DNA of 6,785 bases from contig JAAYUR010000176.1 in the NCBI GenBank assembly GCA_012517645.1, positions 1-6,785 of the forward strand. Direction: 5' to 3'. The stretch is from Treponema sp. Lineage in GTDB: Bacteria > Spirochaetota > Spirochaetia > Treponematales > UBA12059. Under the pieces are notes generated by a model. That model was given only the letters and a program-made list of their open reading frames with translations. It searched no databases and was not told where the DNA came from. The position numbers and the translations under genes were made by a program. This document shows positions 1 to 5,294 of this stretch, piece by piece; the first letter of the stretch is position 1, and each line of letters opens with the position of its first letter.

Positions 1-110
1 AGCTCGTTCTGGGGGGTGATGGGATACCCGAAATAGGCGGTGCACCCGGCGCGGACGGCCGCCTCGCCGATGGCTTCGTTGCCCTTCATTAATCGCTTTT
101 CTTCGGCCAT
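1..110 (-). CDS. vorB: 2-oxoacid:ferredoxin oxidoreductase alpha subunit, VorB type (N-terminal fragment, cut by window edge)
   Basis: Only the first 36 codons are inside the window; the rest lies to the left of position 1. The peptide begins MAEEKRLMKGNEAIGEAA and continues into AYFGYPITPQNE. The KGNEAI...AG...GYPITPQ pattern is the usual start of the alpha subunit (pyruvate:ferredoxin oxidoreductase domain I) of the four-subunit 2-oxoacid:ferredoxin oxidoreductases, especially those annotated as 3-methyl-2-oxobutanoate dehydrogenase VorB. The enzyme is cytoplasmic and converts a 2-oxoacid plus CoA to acyl-CoA and CO2 while reducing ferredoxin. The ATG at 108-110 follows an AAGGAGG sequence at a normal distance. 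The start lies 13 nt after the stop of the ferredoxin gene, so the two are surely co-transcribed. Coupling to buk and ptb favours branched-chain 2-oxoacids as substrates. A 2-oxoglutarate (KorA) specificity cannot be excluded from this fragment. Confidence 0.85.
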   Translation of the reverse strand, partial: MAEEKRLMKGNEAIGEAAVRAGCTAYFGYPITPQNE

Positions 111-123
111 GTTCCGTGCCTCC

Positions 124-339
124 TTACAGCTTATAGACCGTGACGGCCACGTCCGGGCAGACCAGGTAGCAGTTGCCGCAGGCAATGCACTTGTCCGGGA
201 ACGCCGCCCGTGCGGGGTAGTATCCCCAGGAGTTCGGAGCGGTGTCCGCCTCCAGAACCTTGGTCGGGCAGGAGCGCACGCAGAGCATGCAGCCCTTGCA
301 CCGTTCCCGGTCTATCTCCGGTTTTCCCTTGATCGCCAT
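124..339 (-). CDS. vorD: 4Fe-4S dicluster ferredoxin, delta-type subunit of 2-oxoacid:ferredoxin oxidoreductase
   Basis: A 71-residue ferredoxin-like subunit. It carries two complete CxxCxxCxxxCP motifs: C14, C17, C20, C24 with P25, and C51, C54, C57, C61 with P62, each able to hold one [4Fe-4S] cluster. It ends in DVAVTVYKL, typical of the small delta subunits that pass electrons from the thiamine-diphosphate site to soluble ferredoxin. I chose the ATG at 337-339 because an AAGGAG sequence sits about 5 nt upstream and the protein then has the family length. The longer reading from 396 has no ribosome site and adds a low-complexity N-terminus. The gene lies 74 nt downstream of ptb and 13 nt upstream of vorB. 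The symbol rests on the neighbouring VorB-type start; korD would be the alternative name. Confidence 0.88.
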   Translation of the reverse strand: MAIKGKPEIDRERCKGCMLCVRSCPTKVLEADTAPNSWGYYPARAAFPDKCIACGNCYLVCPDVAVTVYKL

Positions 340-359
340 AGAAACTCCTTTCGGTGGGC

Positions 360-404
360 GGTGGACAGCGGGAGGGAGAGTGGGGATCCTCTCCACTGTT
401 CACC
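360..404 (-). other. Imperfect stem-loop in the ptb-vorD spacer
   Basis: An outer arm GGTGGACAG (360-368) faces CTGTTCACC (396-404) with one non-Watson-Crick position. An inner arm GGAGAG (375-380) faces CTCTCC (389-394) around an 8-nt loop. The structure lies between the ptb stop codon (414-416) and the vorD ribosome site. In an operon mRNA it could be a processing site or a stability element that sets the ratio of ptb to vor message. No T-run follows, so it does not look like a full terminator. The role is inference. Confidence 0.35.
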
Positions 405-423
405 GTTCACTGTTCACTGTTGA
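396..423. repeat. Four tandem 7-bp repeats spanning the ptb stop codon
   Basis: On the plus strand the units are CTGTTCA (396-402), CCGTTCA (403-409), CTGTTCA (410-416) and CTGTTGA (417-423). Two units are identical and the others differ by one base. On the coding strand this reads as TGAACAG-type heptamers. The ptb stop codon TGA lies within the array, so the last codons of ptb (Gln-Gln-stop) derive from repeat sequence. It is a short array that could vary in copy number. No function is evident. Confidence 0.7.
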
Positions 424-1325
424 CTTCCCGTCGCCACCACGCACGCCAGGGCTATGCTGGCCAGTTTTACGTCCGCAGTATCGGCCCGGCTGGTCAGGAC
501 CACCGGCTTGGCCGCTCCGACCACGATCCCGGCGCCCTTGGCCTGCCCCAGGTCCAGGAGGCACTTGTACAGGATGTTCCCCGCCTCGATGTCCGGAGCC
601 ACGAAGATGTCCGCGTCACCGGCCACCTCGGAGACGATGCCTTTGATCCGGGCTCTCTCCGCGCTGACCGCGTTGTCCAGGGCCAGGGGACCGTCCACCA
701 GACAACCCTTGATCTGCCCCCGGCGGTTCATCTGGGTCAGGACGGCGGCGTCGGCGGTGCAGGGCATCTTCTCCCAGTTCACCTTCTCCACCGCCGCCAG
801 GAGGGCCACCTTGGGCACCGGAATCCCCAGGGCGTGGGCGACCTGGACCGCGTTGGCTATGATGTCGATCTTTCCGGGTATGTCCGGGGCGATGTTGATG
901 GCCGCGTCGGTCACGATGAGGAGCTTGTGGTAGGAAGACGTCTCCATCACCGCCACGTGGCTGGTGAGGCGGCCCGCATTCAGCCCGGACTCCTTGTTCA
1001 ACACCGCTTTCAGCAGAACCGAGGTGTCCAGGATGCCCTTCATGAGAAGGTCCGCCTGTCCCGCCCGGACCAGGTCCACGGCCTTGGCTGCCGCCCTTCC
1101 GTTGTCCTTCTCCTCTATGCGCTGGAACCGGGAGACGTCGATCTTCAGCTCTCCCGCCAACCGATCCACGGTCGCCAGGTCCCCGATCAAGATGGGATCC
1201 GCTAGCCCGTAGTCCGCAGCCGCGCAGGCCGCCTCCAGGGCGCTGTGCTCCTGGGCGGCGGCGACCGCGATCCGCTTGCGCCCCAGGGATCGGGCTTTGT
1301 CCAGAATCTCTTGAATGGTCTTCAT
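414..1325 (-). CDS. ptb: Phosphate butyryltransferase (phosphate branched-acyltransferase)
   Basis: A 303-residue cytoplasmic enzyme that exchanges CoA for phosphate on butyryl- or branched acyl-CoA, giving acyl-phosphate for the kinase. The length is right for Ptb (about 300) and shorter than most Pta phosphotransacetylases. Family landmarks are MKG at 95-97, DGPLALDNAVS at 211-221, VAPDIEAGNILYK at 242-254 and VVLTSRAD at 275-282. The ATG at 1323-1325 is separated from the buk stop (TGA, 1327-1329) by one base, with AGGAG upstream inside the end of buk, indicating translational coupling. A start further upstream at 1364 would overlap buk by 38 nt. The last residues (SQQ) are encoded within a heptamer repeat array. 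The buk-ptb order next to a VorB-type oxidoreductase suggests isobutyryl-, isovaleryl- and 2-methylbutyryl-CoA as likely substrates, which is inference. Straight-chain butyryl-CoA is the alternative. Confidence 0.92.
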   Translation of the reverse strand: MKTIQEILDKARSLGRKRIAVAAAQEHSALEAACAAADYGLADPILIGDLATVDRLAGELKIDVSRFQRIEEKDNGRAAAKAVDLVRAGQADLLMKGILDTSVLLKAVLNKESGLNAGRLTSHVAVMETSSYHKLLIVTDAAINIAPDIPGKIDIIANAVQVAHALGIPVPKVALLAAVEKVNWEKMPCTADAAVLTQMNRRGQIKGCLVDGPLALDNAVSAERARIKGIVSEVAGDADIFVAPDIEAGNILYKCLLDLGQAKGAGIVVGAAKPVVLTSRADTADVKLASIALACVVATGSQQ

Positions 1326-1326
1326 C

Positions 1327-2391
1327 TCAATACTCCTGGATTTGAGCTTCCCCGGAAAGGGCACGGGTACCCGCCAGGGCCAGGGCCTCCAGCTCGCCCT
1401 CTCCGGGATAGACGACGATGGGAGCTATCCAGCCGCACATACCGGAGATACCTTCCCGGATTCCCTCGCCGTGGGCGATGCCCCCGGTCAGGATGATCGC
1501 GTCCACCTTGCCGGCGGCGGCGGCGGCCATGGAGCCTATGTACTTGCCTACGTTATAGATGAAGGCCCGATAACAGAGGTCCGCCTTGGCGTCCCCGGCC
1601 CGGGCGGCGCTCTCGACCTCCCGCATGTCGTTGGTTCCCAGGTGACTGACCATGCCGCCCTGGCCCGTTATCATCTTGAGCACTTCCTTTTCCGAGTACT
1701 TCCCGGAAAAGCAGAGCTTGGCCAGGTCCCCGGCCGGGAGGGTCCCCGAACGCTCGGGGCTGAAGGGGCCCTCGCCGTTCAGGGCCTGGTTGACGTCCGT
1801 CACCCGCCCTTTCTGGTGCAGCCCAACGGATACCCCGCCCCCCATGTGGGCAACGATCAGGTTCAAGTCCTCGTAGGATCGGCCGGTCTCCCGGGCGTAC
1901 CTGCGACAGACGGCTTTCTGGTTCAGGGCGTGGAAGATGCTGCGCCGCTGGAAGAGGGCATGCCCCGCCACCCGGGCAACATCGGAGAGTTCGTCCACCA
2001 CCACCGGATCGGCTATGAAGGAGGGGACTCCCCACTCGCGGCCCAGGGCGTGGGCGATCAAGGCTCCCAGGTTGGACGCGTGCTCGCCGTACTTTGCGGC
2101 CCGGAGGTCCTCCAGCATGGGATCCGAAACCCGGTACACCCCGCCTGGTATGGGCCGGAGAAGACCTCCGCGCCCCACGACCGCGGAAACGCTCCCAGCG
2201 TCGAAACCTCGCTTCCGGAGGGCATCCCGGATATGCTGTTCCCGAAAACCGTATTGGTCGGCGATGGAACCGTACCGGGCTACCTCATCCGCCGAATGGG
2301 TCACCGTTTCCGTGAAAACTTCCTCAAGATCCCGGAAGACGCCGATCTTCGTGGACGTGGATCCTGGGTTTATCACCAGAATGGTTGCCAT
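1327..2391 (-). CDS. buk: Butyrate kinase (branched-chain carboxylate kinase)
   Basis: A 354-residue cytoplasmic acetate/butyrate kinase family enzyme (ASKHA fold) that transfers phosphate from acyl-phosphate to ADP, giving ATP and the free acid. Visible motifs are NPGSTSTK at 8-15 (phosphate-1 loop), GRGG at 73-76, DPVVVDE at 128-134, AHMGGGVSVG at 181-190 (phosphate-2), LTGGIAHG at 301-308 (adenosine site) and PGEGELEALA at 329-338. The length matches butyrate kinases (about 355) rather than acetate kinases (about 400). The ATG at 2389-2391 has AAGGAG close upstream. It is the first gene of the minus-strand operon buk-ptb-vorD-vorB. Bacillus couples Ptb/Buk to a branched-chain keto acid dehydrogenase; here a ferredoxin-linked oxidoreductase appears to take that place, as expected in an anaerobe. 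The exact acid (isobutyrate, isovalerate or butyrate) cannot be read from the sequence. Confidence 0.95.
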   Translation of the reverse strand: MATILVINPGSTSTKIGVFRDLEEVFTETVTHSADEVARYGSIADQYGFREQHIRDALRKRGFDAGSVSAVVGRGGLLRPIPGGVYRVSDPMLEDLRAAKYGEHASNLGALIAHALGREWGVPSFIADPVVVDELSDVARVAGHALFQRRSIFHALNQKAVCRRYARETGRSYEDLNLIVAHMGGGVSVGLHQKGRVTDVNQALNGEGPFSPERSGTLPAGDLAKLCFSGKYSEKEVLKMITGQGGMVSHLGTNDMREVESAARAGDAKADLCYRAFIYNVGKYIGSMAAAAAGKVDAIILTGGIAHGEGIREGISGMCGWIAPIVVYPGEGELEALALAGTRALSGEAQIQEY

Positions 2392-2415
2392 GGACGCTCC
2401 TTAAGTCCCGGATTT

Positions 2416-2429
2416 CGAAGGTTCCTTCG
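2416..2429. promoter_or_regulatory. Short perfect palindrome in the buk leader
   Basis: CGAAGG, two bases, CCTTCG: a perfect 6-bp inverted repeat about 25 bp upstream of the buk start codon and downstream of the proposed promoter. It could be an operator half-site pair or a small mRNA hairpin just before the ribosome site. There is no direct evidence of function. Confidence 0.25.
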
Positions 2430-2486
2430 GCAGCCCCCTAACGCCTCGGTCGATGCCGGACTGCCTGGGGTACCGTCGCTTGGTTG

Positions 2487-2515
2487 AGTATATCCGCGTA
2501 TTCCCAAGTGCGCAA
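2487..2515 (-). promoter_or_regulatory. Probable promoter of the buk-ptb-vorDB operon
   Basis: Read on the minus strand, TTGCGC (2510-2515) is followed after exactly 17 bp by TATACT (2487-2492). The -10 box matches the sigma70 consensus at five of six positions; the -35 box matches only at TTG. A start about 7 bp downstream would give a leader of roughly 90 nt. The same TCTTGCGC octamer with 17-bp spacing occurs in the promoter candidate of the PUR gene (6338-6366). Confidence 0.45.
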
Positions 2516-2525
2516 GAAAAAAATG

Positions 2526-2558
2526 CAATTATTGAAAGGTCGTTTTGTTGGTCAAAAC
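2526..2558 (-). promoter_or_regulatory. Second, weaker upstream promoter/operator candidate for buk
   Basis: On the minus strand TTGACC (2550-2555) and TAATTG (2526-2531) are 18 bp apart. The -35 box lies inside a small perfect inverted repeat, GTTTTG (2542-2547) and CAAAAC (2553-2558) around a 5-bp centre, which could be an operator. The -10 box is poor, so this is a weak call. Confidence 0.22.
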
Positions 2559-2627
2559 ATTTTTCCAAAAAACCTGTGATTCCAGCATGGTTCCCTCTAT
2601 CATCAAACGACGATTTCCTCTGAATAA

Positions 2628-2751
2628 AGCCTATTTCAAAAGTCTGTCACTGTTGAAATGGGCTTTGCGATTGTTTGCGGTTGCGTTGCAACCGCAAGCA
2701 ATCGCGGATTTCAAGGCAGTTTTTTCACCCCCCCTGAGTTTTGAAAAAGCC
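2628..2751. repeat. AT-rich nested palindrome (MITE/REP-like element or structured RNA)
   Basis: Three nested inverted-repeat tiers share one centre. Inner: GCGATTGTTTGCGGTTGC (2667-2684) and GCAACCGCAAGCAATCGC (2688-2705) are complementary over 18 bp around a 3-nt loop; the single non-Watson-Crick pair is G-U only in a plus-strand RNA. In that RNA the stem extends to 21 bp (2664-2684 with 2688-2708). Middle: ACTGTTGAAAT (2649-2659) faces ATTTCAAGGCAGT (2708-2720) with a 2-nt bulge. Outer: AGCCTATTTCAAAAGTC (2628-2644) faces GAGTTTTGAAAAAGCC (2736-2751) imperfectly. A T-run (2720-2725) follows the middle tier directly, and a run of seven C lies at 2728-2734. It could be a miniature mobile or repeat element, or a plus-strand small RNA ending in its own terminator. 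No plus-strand gene precedes it. Confidence 0.7.
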
Positions 2752-2892
2752 TCAATGATCCAGATATGAGGAAGGACCGGGCGTTCTGGGGCGGAGTGTG
2801 CCTGCGGGAACGTCTCGGGAAAGGGACGAACGGGACCGACGGAATCCGCGGAGGATTCTAGGAGCCGCCGATCCTTGAAGTCGGCTCGCAGG

Positions 2893-4818
2893 TCAGCGGG
2901 TTTTCAGGAGCCGAACCATGTAGAGCCGGATGTATTCCTCGAGAGCGGCGTGGTTTCGGATCTTCAAGAGGGAAGGAGTGTCCGCCAGGGTCGCCGCGAG
3001 GCCCTTCACCCGTTCCGCCGTGAAATTCGACGGTTTGAGGGAACGAAGCAGACCTCTCAGGTAATCCCGGACCAGGGAATTCACATCCTCCGTGAGGTCC
3101 GCCTTGGCCTGGGGGTTCAGCATGGTGTTCCAGCGATTGATCAGCACCGAAAGGTACTCGTCCAACTTGTACCCTTCGGGAAGCAGGACCTGTTCCACCT
3201 TGGCGGCGGCGGCGGCGAATTCGATCCGCCGATCCGAGAACTTCGGGGCGGTCTCCTGCTTGTCCACCCGGGATTCGGAGACTTTTTCCGCCACGCTGGC
3301 CAGCCGTTCCTTCCGGGCCCGTTTCCTGCTGGTCAGCCGGTAAAGAAAGGCGAACAGGCTGGATAGTATGGGAAGCGTATACCATATGGGTAGGAGGTTG
3401 CGGACATCCGTGACAAGCTGTTTCCGCCGGAGGTCCAGCAATTCGTCGATGGGCACCAGGTCTCCCTTGTAGAAGAACCGATCCAGTGCCGGAACCGCGT
3501 CCGGAGTCTCCCGGAGTTCGTTGTATACCAGGGAGAAAAACCGTTCCGATATCAGCACGAAGAGAATGGGATATCCCTTGGCGACTCTCTCCTCCAAGTC
3601 CCTGCGGTAGGCGGCGTCGTCCTGCATGGTCGGAGAGGACGAATAAACCTCCAGGATCGCCTTCCATTCGGCGATCAGGGAGGTCCGGATCGAGGTCCGA
3701 GCCTCCCCCAGGAGGCGGACGACCAACGGTAGGACCCGGTTCTTGGCGACCAGCCAGCGCTGCCCCCGGGAGGTGACGGGCATCAAGAGCTCGGGAAGTC
3801 TGCCCGGCTCGGCCCGGGTGGTGCGCTCCCGGATCCATTCCTCCAGTTCTTCCCGGGAATACTTGCCCAGAAGCGGCCTTCCCATGGAATCCCGGAAGTT
3901 GGTCACCTCTTCCAGGGTGAAGTTATAGGGGGAATTTCGGAGCAAGGTATCCAGGGTCTTGAAAGCCGTCTCCCGCTCGATCGCCCGCTGGGCCTTCCCC
4001 TTGTAAAAATTGTTATACACTTCGCAGATGTAAATTGCCTGGAGGTACGCCCAATCCTCGGGGCTCTTGTCCGATTTCTTGAAGACGTCCTGCTTGAGGT
4101 AGCTGGCGAGGTAGGCCCAGAGCGCGAAGGTAAAATCGTTCCCGGAGGTTCGCATGTCCCGGACCGCGTCGAAGGGTTTGATCAGGATCGTGGAAAGGGA
4201 TTCCTTGAGCTGCATCTCCTTGCCCGGGAAGGCGTAGGATAGCTTGTTCTGGACGAAGTCCTTGTTCCCGCCCTTCCGGAGGTACTGTCGAACCTTCAGG
4301 ATCGCGTGCTCCAATAGCTTGTCCGCCACCATGGGGGAAAGGATCAGGATCGGGCGTATCCCCTCCGGGAAGACCAGCCGATAGAACGGCACCCCCCGCT
4401 CCCGGGAGGTTTCTATCAGGGAGTTCAAATCCGTCTCCACGGAGACCGCCTGGACCCATTCCGCCGGGAGCTCCGCGTGGATGCTCTCTTCGTCCGGGAA
4501 GGGTATGTCCGGGTTCTCCTCCATCCGGCGGTATTCCGCCGCCAGGAGGTCCGTAAAATGCTCCGGGAGGGATATCGAGGCGATCTGGCCGCCCACCGTA
4601 TTTATGGAGAGATTCCGATCCCGGGCGTACTGGAAGAGCTTCGGCACCAACACGATGTCGGGATTCGAAGCCAGATCCCGATAGATCGGGTCCGAGCGAT
4701 CGGCCTGGACGGCCTGCCTCTGGATCATCTGCGCGAACGCGCGGTAGTCGATGGTCGAGACCTTGTTCTTCACGGCATAGGAACGCAAAAGTTGAAGTAC
4801 GTCGATATCTCGAGCCAT
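2893..4818 (-). CDS. Unrecognised 641-residue protein with a central hydrophobic segment
   Basis: I do not recognise a named family. The protein starts MARDIDVLQLL and has no signal peptide. The first ~470 residues are soluble-looking and mostly helical, with many charged residues and few cysteines. Residues about 474-494 (LLPIWYTLPILSSLFAFLYRL) form the only convincing membrane segment, followed by a strongly basic stretch (SRKRARKER) that by the positive-inside rule would place the C-terminal ~145 residues in the cytoplasm. The C-terminal part (KLDEYLSVLINRWNTMLNP and onward) looks like a compact helical domain; its style recalls treponemal hypothetical proteins, which is recollection rather than a search. 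No catalytic motif is visible. The uninterrupted frame with GC-rich codons like its neighbours supports a real gene. ATG at 4816-4818 is the first start after an in-frame TAG 4-6 nt upstream. The only Shine-Dalgarno-like GGAGG is 15 nt away, so initiation may be leaderless. It appears to be monocistronic. Confidence 0.9.
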   Translation of the reverse strand: MARDIDVLQLLRSYAVKNKVSTIDYRAFAQMIQRQAVQADRSDPIYRDLASNPDIVLVPKLFQYARDRNLSINTVGGQIASISLPEHFTDLLAAEYRRMEENPDIPFPDEESIHAELPAEWVQAVSVETDLNSLIETSRERGVPFYRLVFPEGIRPILILSPMVADKLLEHAILKVRQYLRKGGNKDFVQNKLSYAFPGKEMQLKESLSTILIKPFDAVRDMRTSGNDFTFALWAYLASYLKQDVFKKSDKSPEDWAYLQAIYICEVYNNFYKGKAQRAIERETAFKTLDTLLRNSPYNFTLEEVTNFRDSMGRPLLGKYSREELEEWIRERTTRAEPGRLPELLMPVTSRGQRWLVAKNRVLPLVVRLLGEARTSIRTSLIAEWKAILEVYSSSPTMQDDAAYRRDLEERVAKGYPILFVLISERFFSLVYNELRETPDAVPALDRFFYKGDLVPIDELLDLRRKQLVTDVRNLLPIWYTLPILSSLFAFLYRLTSRKRARKERLASVAEKVSESRVDKQETAPKFSDRRIEFAAAAAKVEQVLLPEGYKLDEYLSVLINRWNTMLNPQAKADLTEDVNSLVRDYLRGLLRSLKPSNFTAERVKGLAATLADTPSLLKIRNHAALEEYIRLYMVRLLKTR

Positions 4819-4823
4819 AGGCT

Positions 4824-4852
4824 ATACTACCCGCCTCCGCAGGATCGGGCAA
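4824..4852 (-). promoter_or_regulatory. Promoter candidate abutting the 641-residue gene (possible leaderless transcript)
   Basis: On the minus strand TTGCCC (4847-4852), a 17-bp spacer and TAGTAT (4824-4829) each match consensus at four of six positions. The -10 box ends only 5 bp before the ATG, so transcription would begin at or next to the start codon. The GGAGG at 4834-4838 would then lie inside the promoter spacer and not in the mRNA, which explains its odd 15-nt distance. Confidence 0.4.
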
Positions 4853-4941
4853 GAACAAACCGAGCTATCCGCCCGGCTCCAAGGACCGTAGAAACCGGCG
4901 CGACACGTACTCATTCCTCCGCGGGAGCGCAGAAACTGCAA

Positions 4942-4977
4942 GGGGTGCCCCATAAGCGGAGACTTATGGAACACCCC
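4942..4977 (-). terminator. 15-bp hairpin downstream of the small ribosomal-type gene
   Basis: The arms are 4942-4956 (GGGGTGCCCCATAAG) and 4963-4977 (CTTATGGAACACCCC) around a 6-nt loop. In a minus-strand RNA all 15 positions pair, two adjacent ones as U-G. In a plus-strand RNA the same positions are C-A mismatches. This points to the minus strand as the functional transcript and makes it the likely 3' end of the 29-codon gene, whose stop is 18 bp upstream. The following minus-strand sequence (TTGCAGTTTCTG) is only moderately T-rich, so termination may be inefficient, or the hairpin may act as a 3' stabiliser. On the plus strand a short T-run does follow (CGGCTTTTCCC), but there the stem is interrupted. 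Confidence 0.6.
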
Positions 4978-4995
4978 GGCTTTTCCCGCGACGCT

Positions 4996-5085
4996 CTAAC
5001 GGGTCTTGTGCCGATTCTTTCTCTTCTTCTTCTTTCGCTTATGCGTCGCGATCTTCTTGAGCTTTCGCTTTCTTCCGCAGGGCAC
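4996..5085 (-). CDS. 29-residue basic protein, AURKAIP1/COX24 (mS38/bS22-like) ribosomal type
   Basis: A GTG-started reading of 29 codons ending in TAG. The peptide starts (M/V)PCGRKRKLKK, has IATHKRKK in the middle and ends RKNRHKTR; more than half of its residues are Lys or Arg. The order PxGxKRK...ATHKRKK...RKNRHK matches, as I remember it, the ~29-residue bacterial proteins annotated as AURKAIP1/COX24 domain-containing. This domain group includes mitochondrial mS38 and mycobacterial bS22, small ribosomal-subunit proteins that lie in rRNA. A ribosomal role is therefore likely. Gene evidence is strong for its size: AAGGAG (5092-5097) lies 6 nt before the GTG, an in-frame TAG 15 nt upstream of the start excludes a longer form, a TTGACG-17-CATACT promoter lies upstream (5168-5196), and a 15-bp hairpin lies downstream (4942-4977). 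It is a monocistronic unit divergent from the response regulator gene. Confidence 0.85.
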   Translation of the reverse strand: MPCGRKRKLKKIATHKRKKKKRKNRHKTR

Positions 5086-5167
5086 GTCGCACTCCTTCTA
5101 TAAGCAGGGTCCTACGCTCGGCCCGCCGGAGGCCGCCGGGACTCCGTACCGCGTAGACGTGTCCGCA

Positions 5168-5196
5168 AGTATGCGAAAAAGCCGACCGGCCGTCAA
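5168..5196 (-). promoter_or_regulatory. Promoter of the 29-codon ribosomal-type gene
   Basis: On the minus strand TTGACG (5191-5196; five of six consensus positions), 17-bp spacer, CATACT (5168-5173; four of six). A start about 7 bp downstream gives a leader of roughly 75 nt before the GTG. A perfect TATAAT also occurs on this strand at 5254-5259 but has no -35 partner at proper spacing. Confidence 0.5.
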
Positions 5197-5232
5197 GGGG
5201 CATAGGAACCGTCCTTTTACCCCATTCGCGCC

Positions 5233-5268
5233 TTGCAAACTTGACAACCATGGATTATACAGTATCAA
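5233..5268 (+). promoter_or_regulatory. Promoter region of the response regulator gene (two overlapping candidates)
   Basis: Candidate A: a perfect -35 TTGACA (5241-5246) with TATCAA (5263-5268) after 16 bp. Candidate B: TTGCAA (5233-5238) with TATACA (5256-5261) after 17 bp. Either would give a leader of about 90 nt for the gene starting at 5363. The two cannot be told apart from the sequence. No sigma28-type motility promoter is obvious. Confidence 0.45.
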
Positions 5269-5294
5269 GGCATGTGGTTCCCCGGCGGTATCCG

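Larger units (their letters stand above)
2392..2892. other. 501-bp non-coding region between the 641-residue gene and buk
   Basis: From the buk side it contains the leader of the buk operon with a short palindrome (2416-2429), one good and one weaker minus-strand promoter candidate (2487-2555), an AT-rich stretch with a nested palindrome (about 2628-2751), and a GC-richer tail (2760-2892) carrying the short inverted repeat GAATCC/GGATTC (2842-2847 and 2853-2858). The last could lie in the 3' end of the 641-residue gene's message but lacks a T-run. A 74-codon plus-strand reading (2545-2769) crosses the palindrome, has no convincing ribosome site and is not called. The stretch from about 2500 to 2760 is visibly richer in A and T than the genes on either side. 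Confidence 0.75.

Noticed and set aside
124..396. Longer (90-residue) form of the ferredoxin subunit
   Set aside because: The extra N-terminus has no ribosome site and reads through the hairpin and spacer, whereas the ATG at 339 has AAGGAG at good spacing and gives the family length.
354..1205. Long plus-strand frames opposite ptb, buk and the 641-residue gene
   Set aside because: These are shadow frames favoured by high GC content; they carry no recognisable motifs while the minus-strand frames carry clear ones or a continuous long reading.
414..1364. Longer (316-residue) form of Ptb
   Set aside because: It would overlap buk by 38 nt; the ATG at 1325 has AGGAG upstream and aligns with the usual Ptb N-terminus.
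2545..2769. 74-codon plus-strand reading in the AT-rich intergenic region
   Set aside because: It runs straight through the nested palindrome, lacks a convincing ribosome site and has the composition of the repeat rather than of neighbouring genes.
5254..5259. Perfect TATAAT on the minus strand upstream of the 29-codon gene
   Set aside because: No -35 match at 16-18 bp and no extended -10; the TTGACG-17-CATACT pair nearer the gene fits better.
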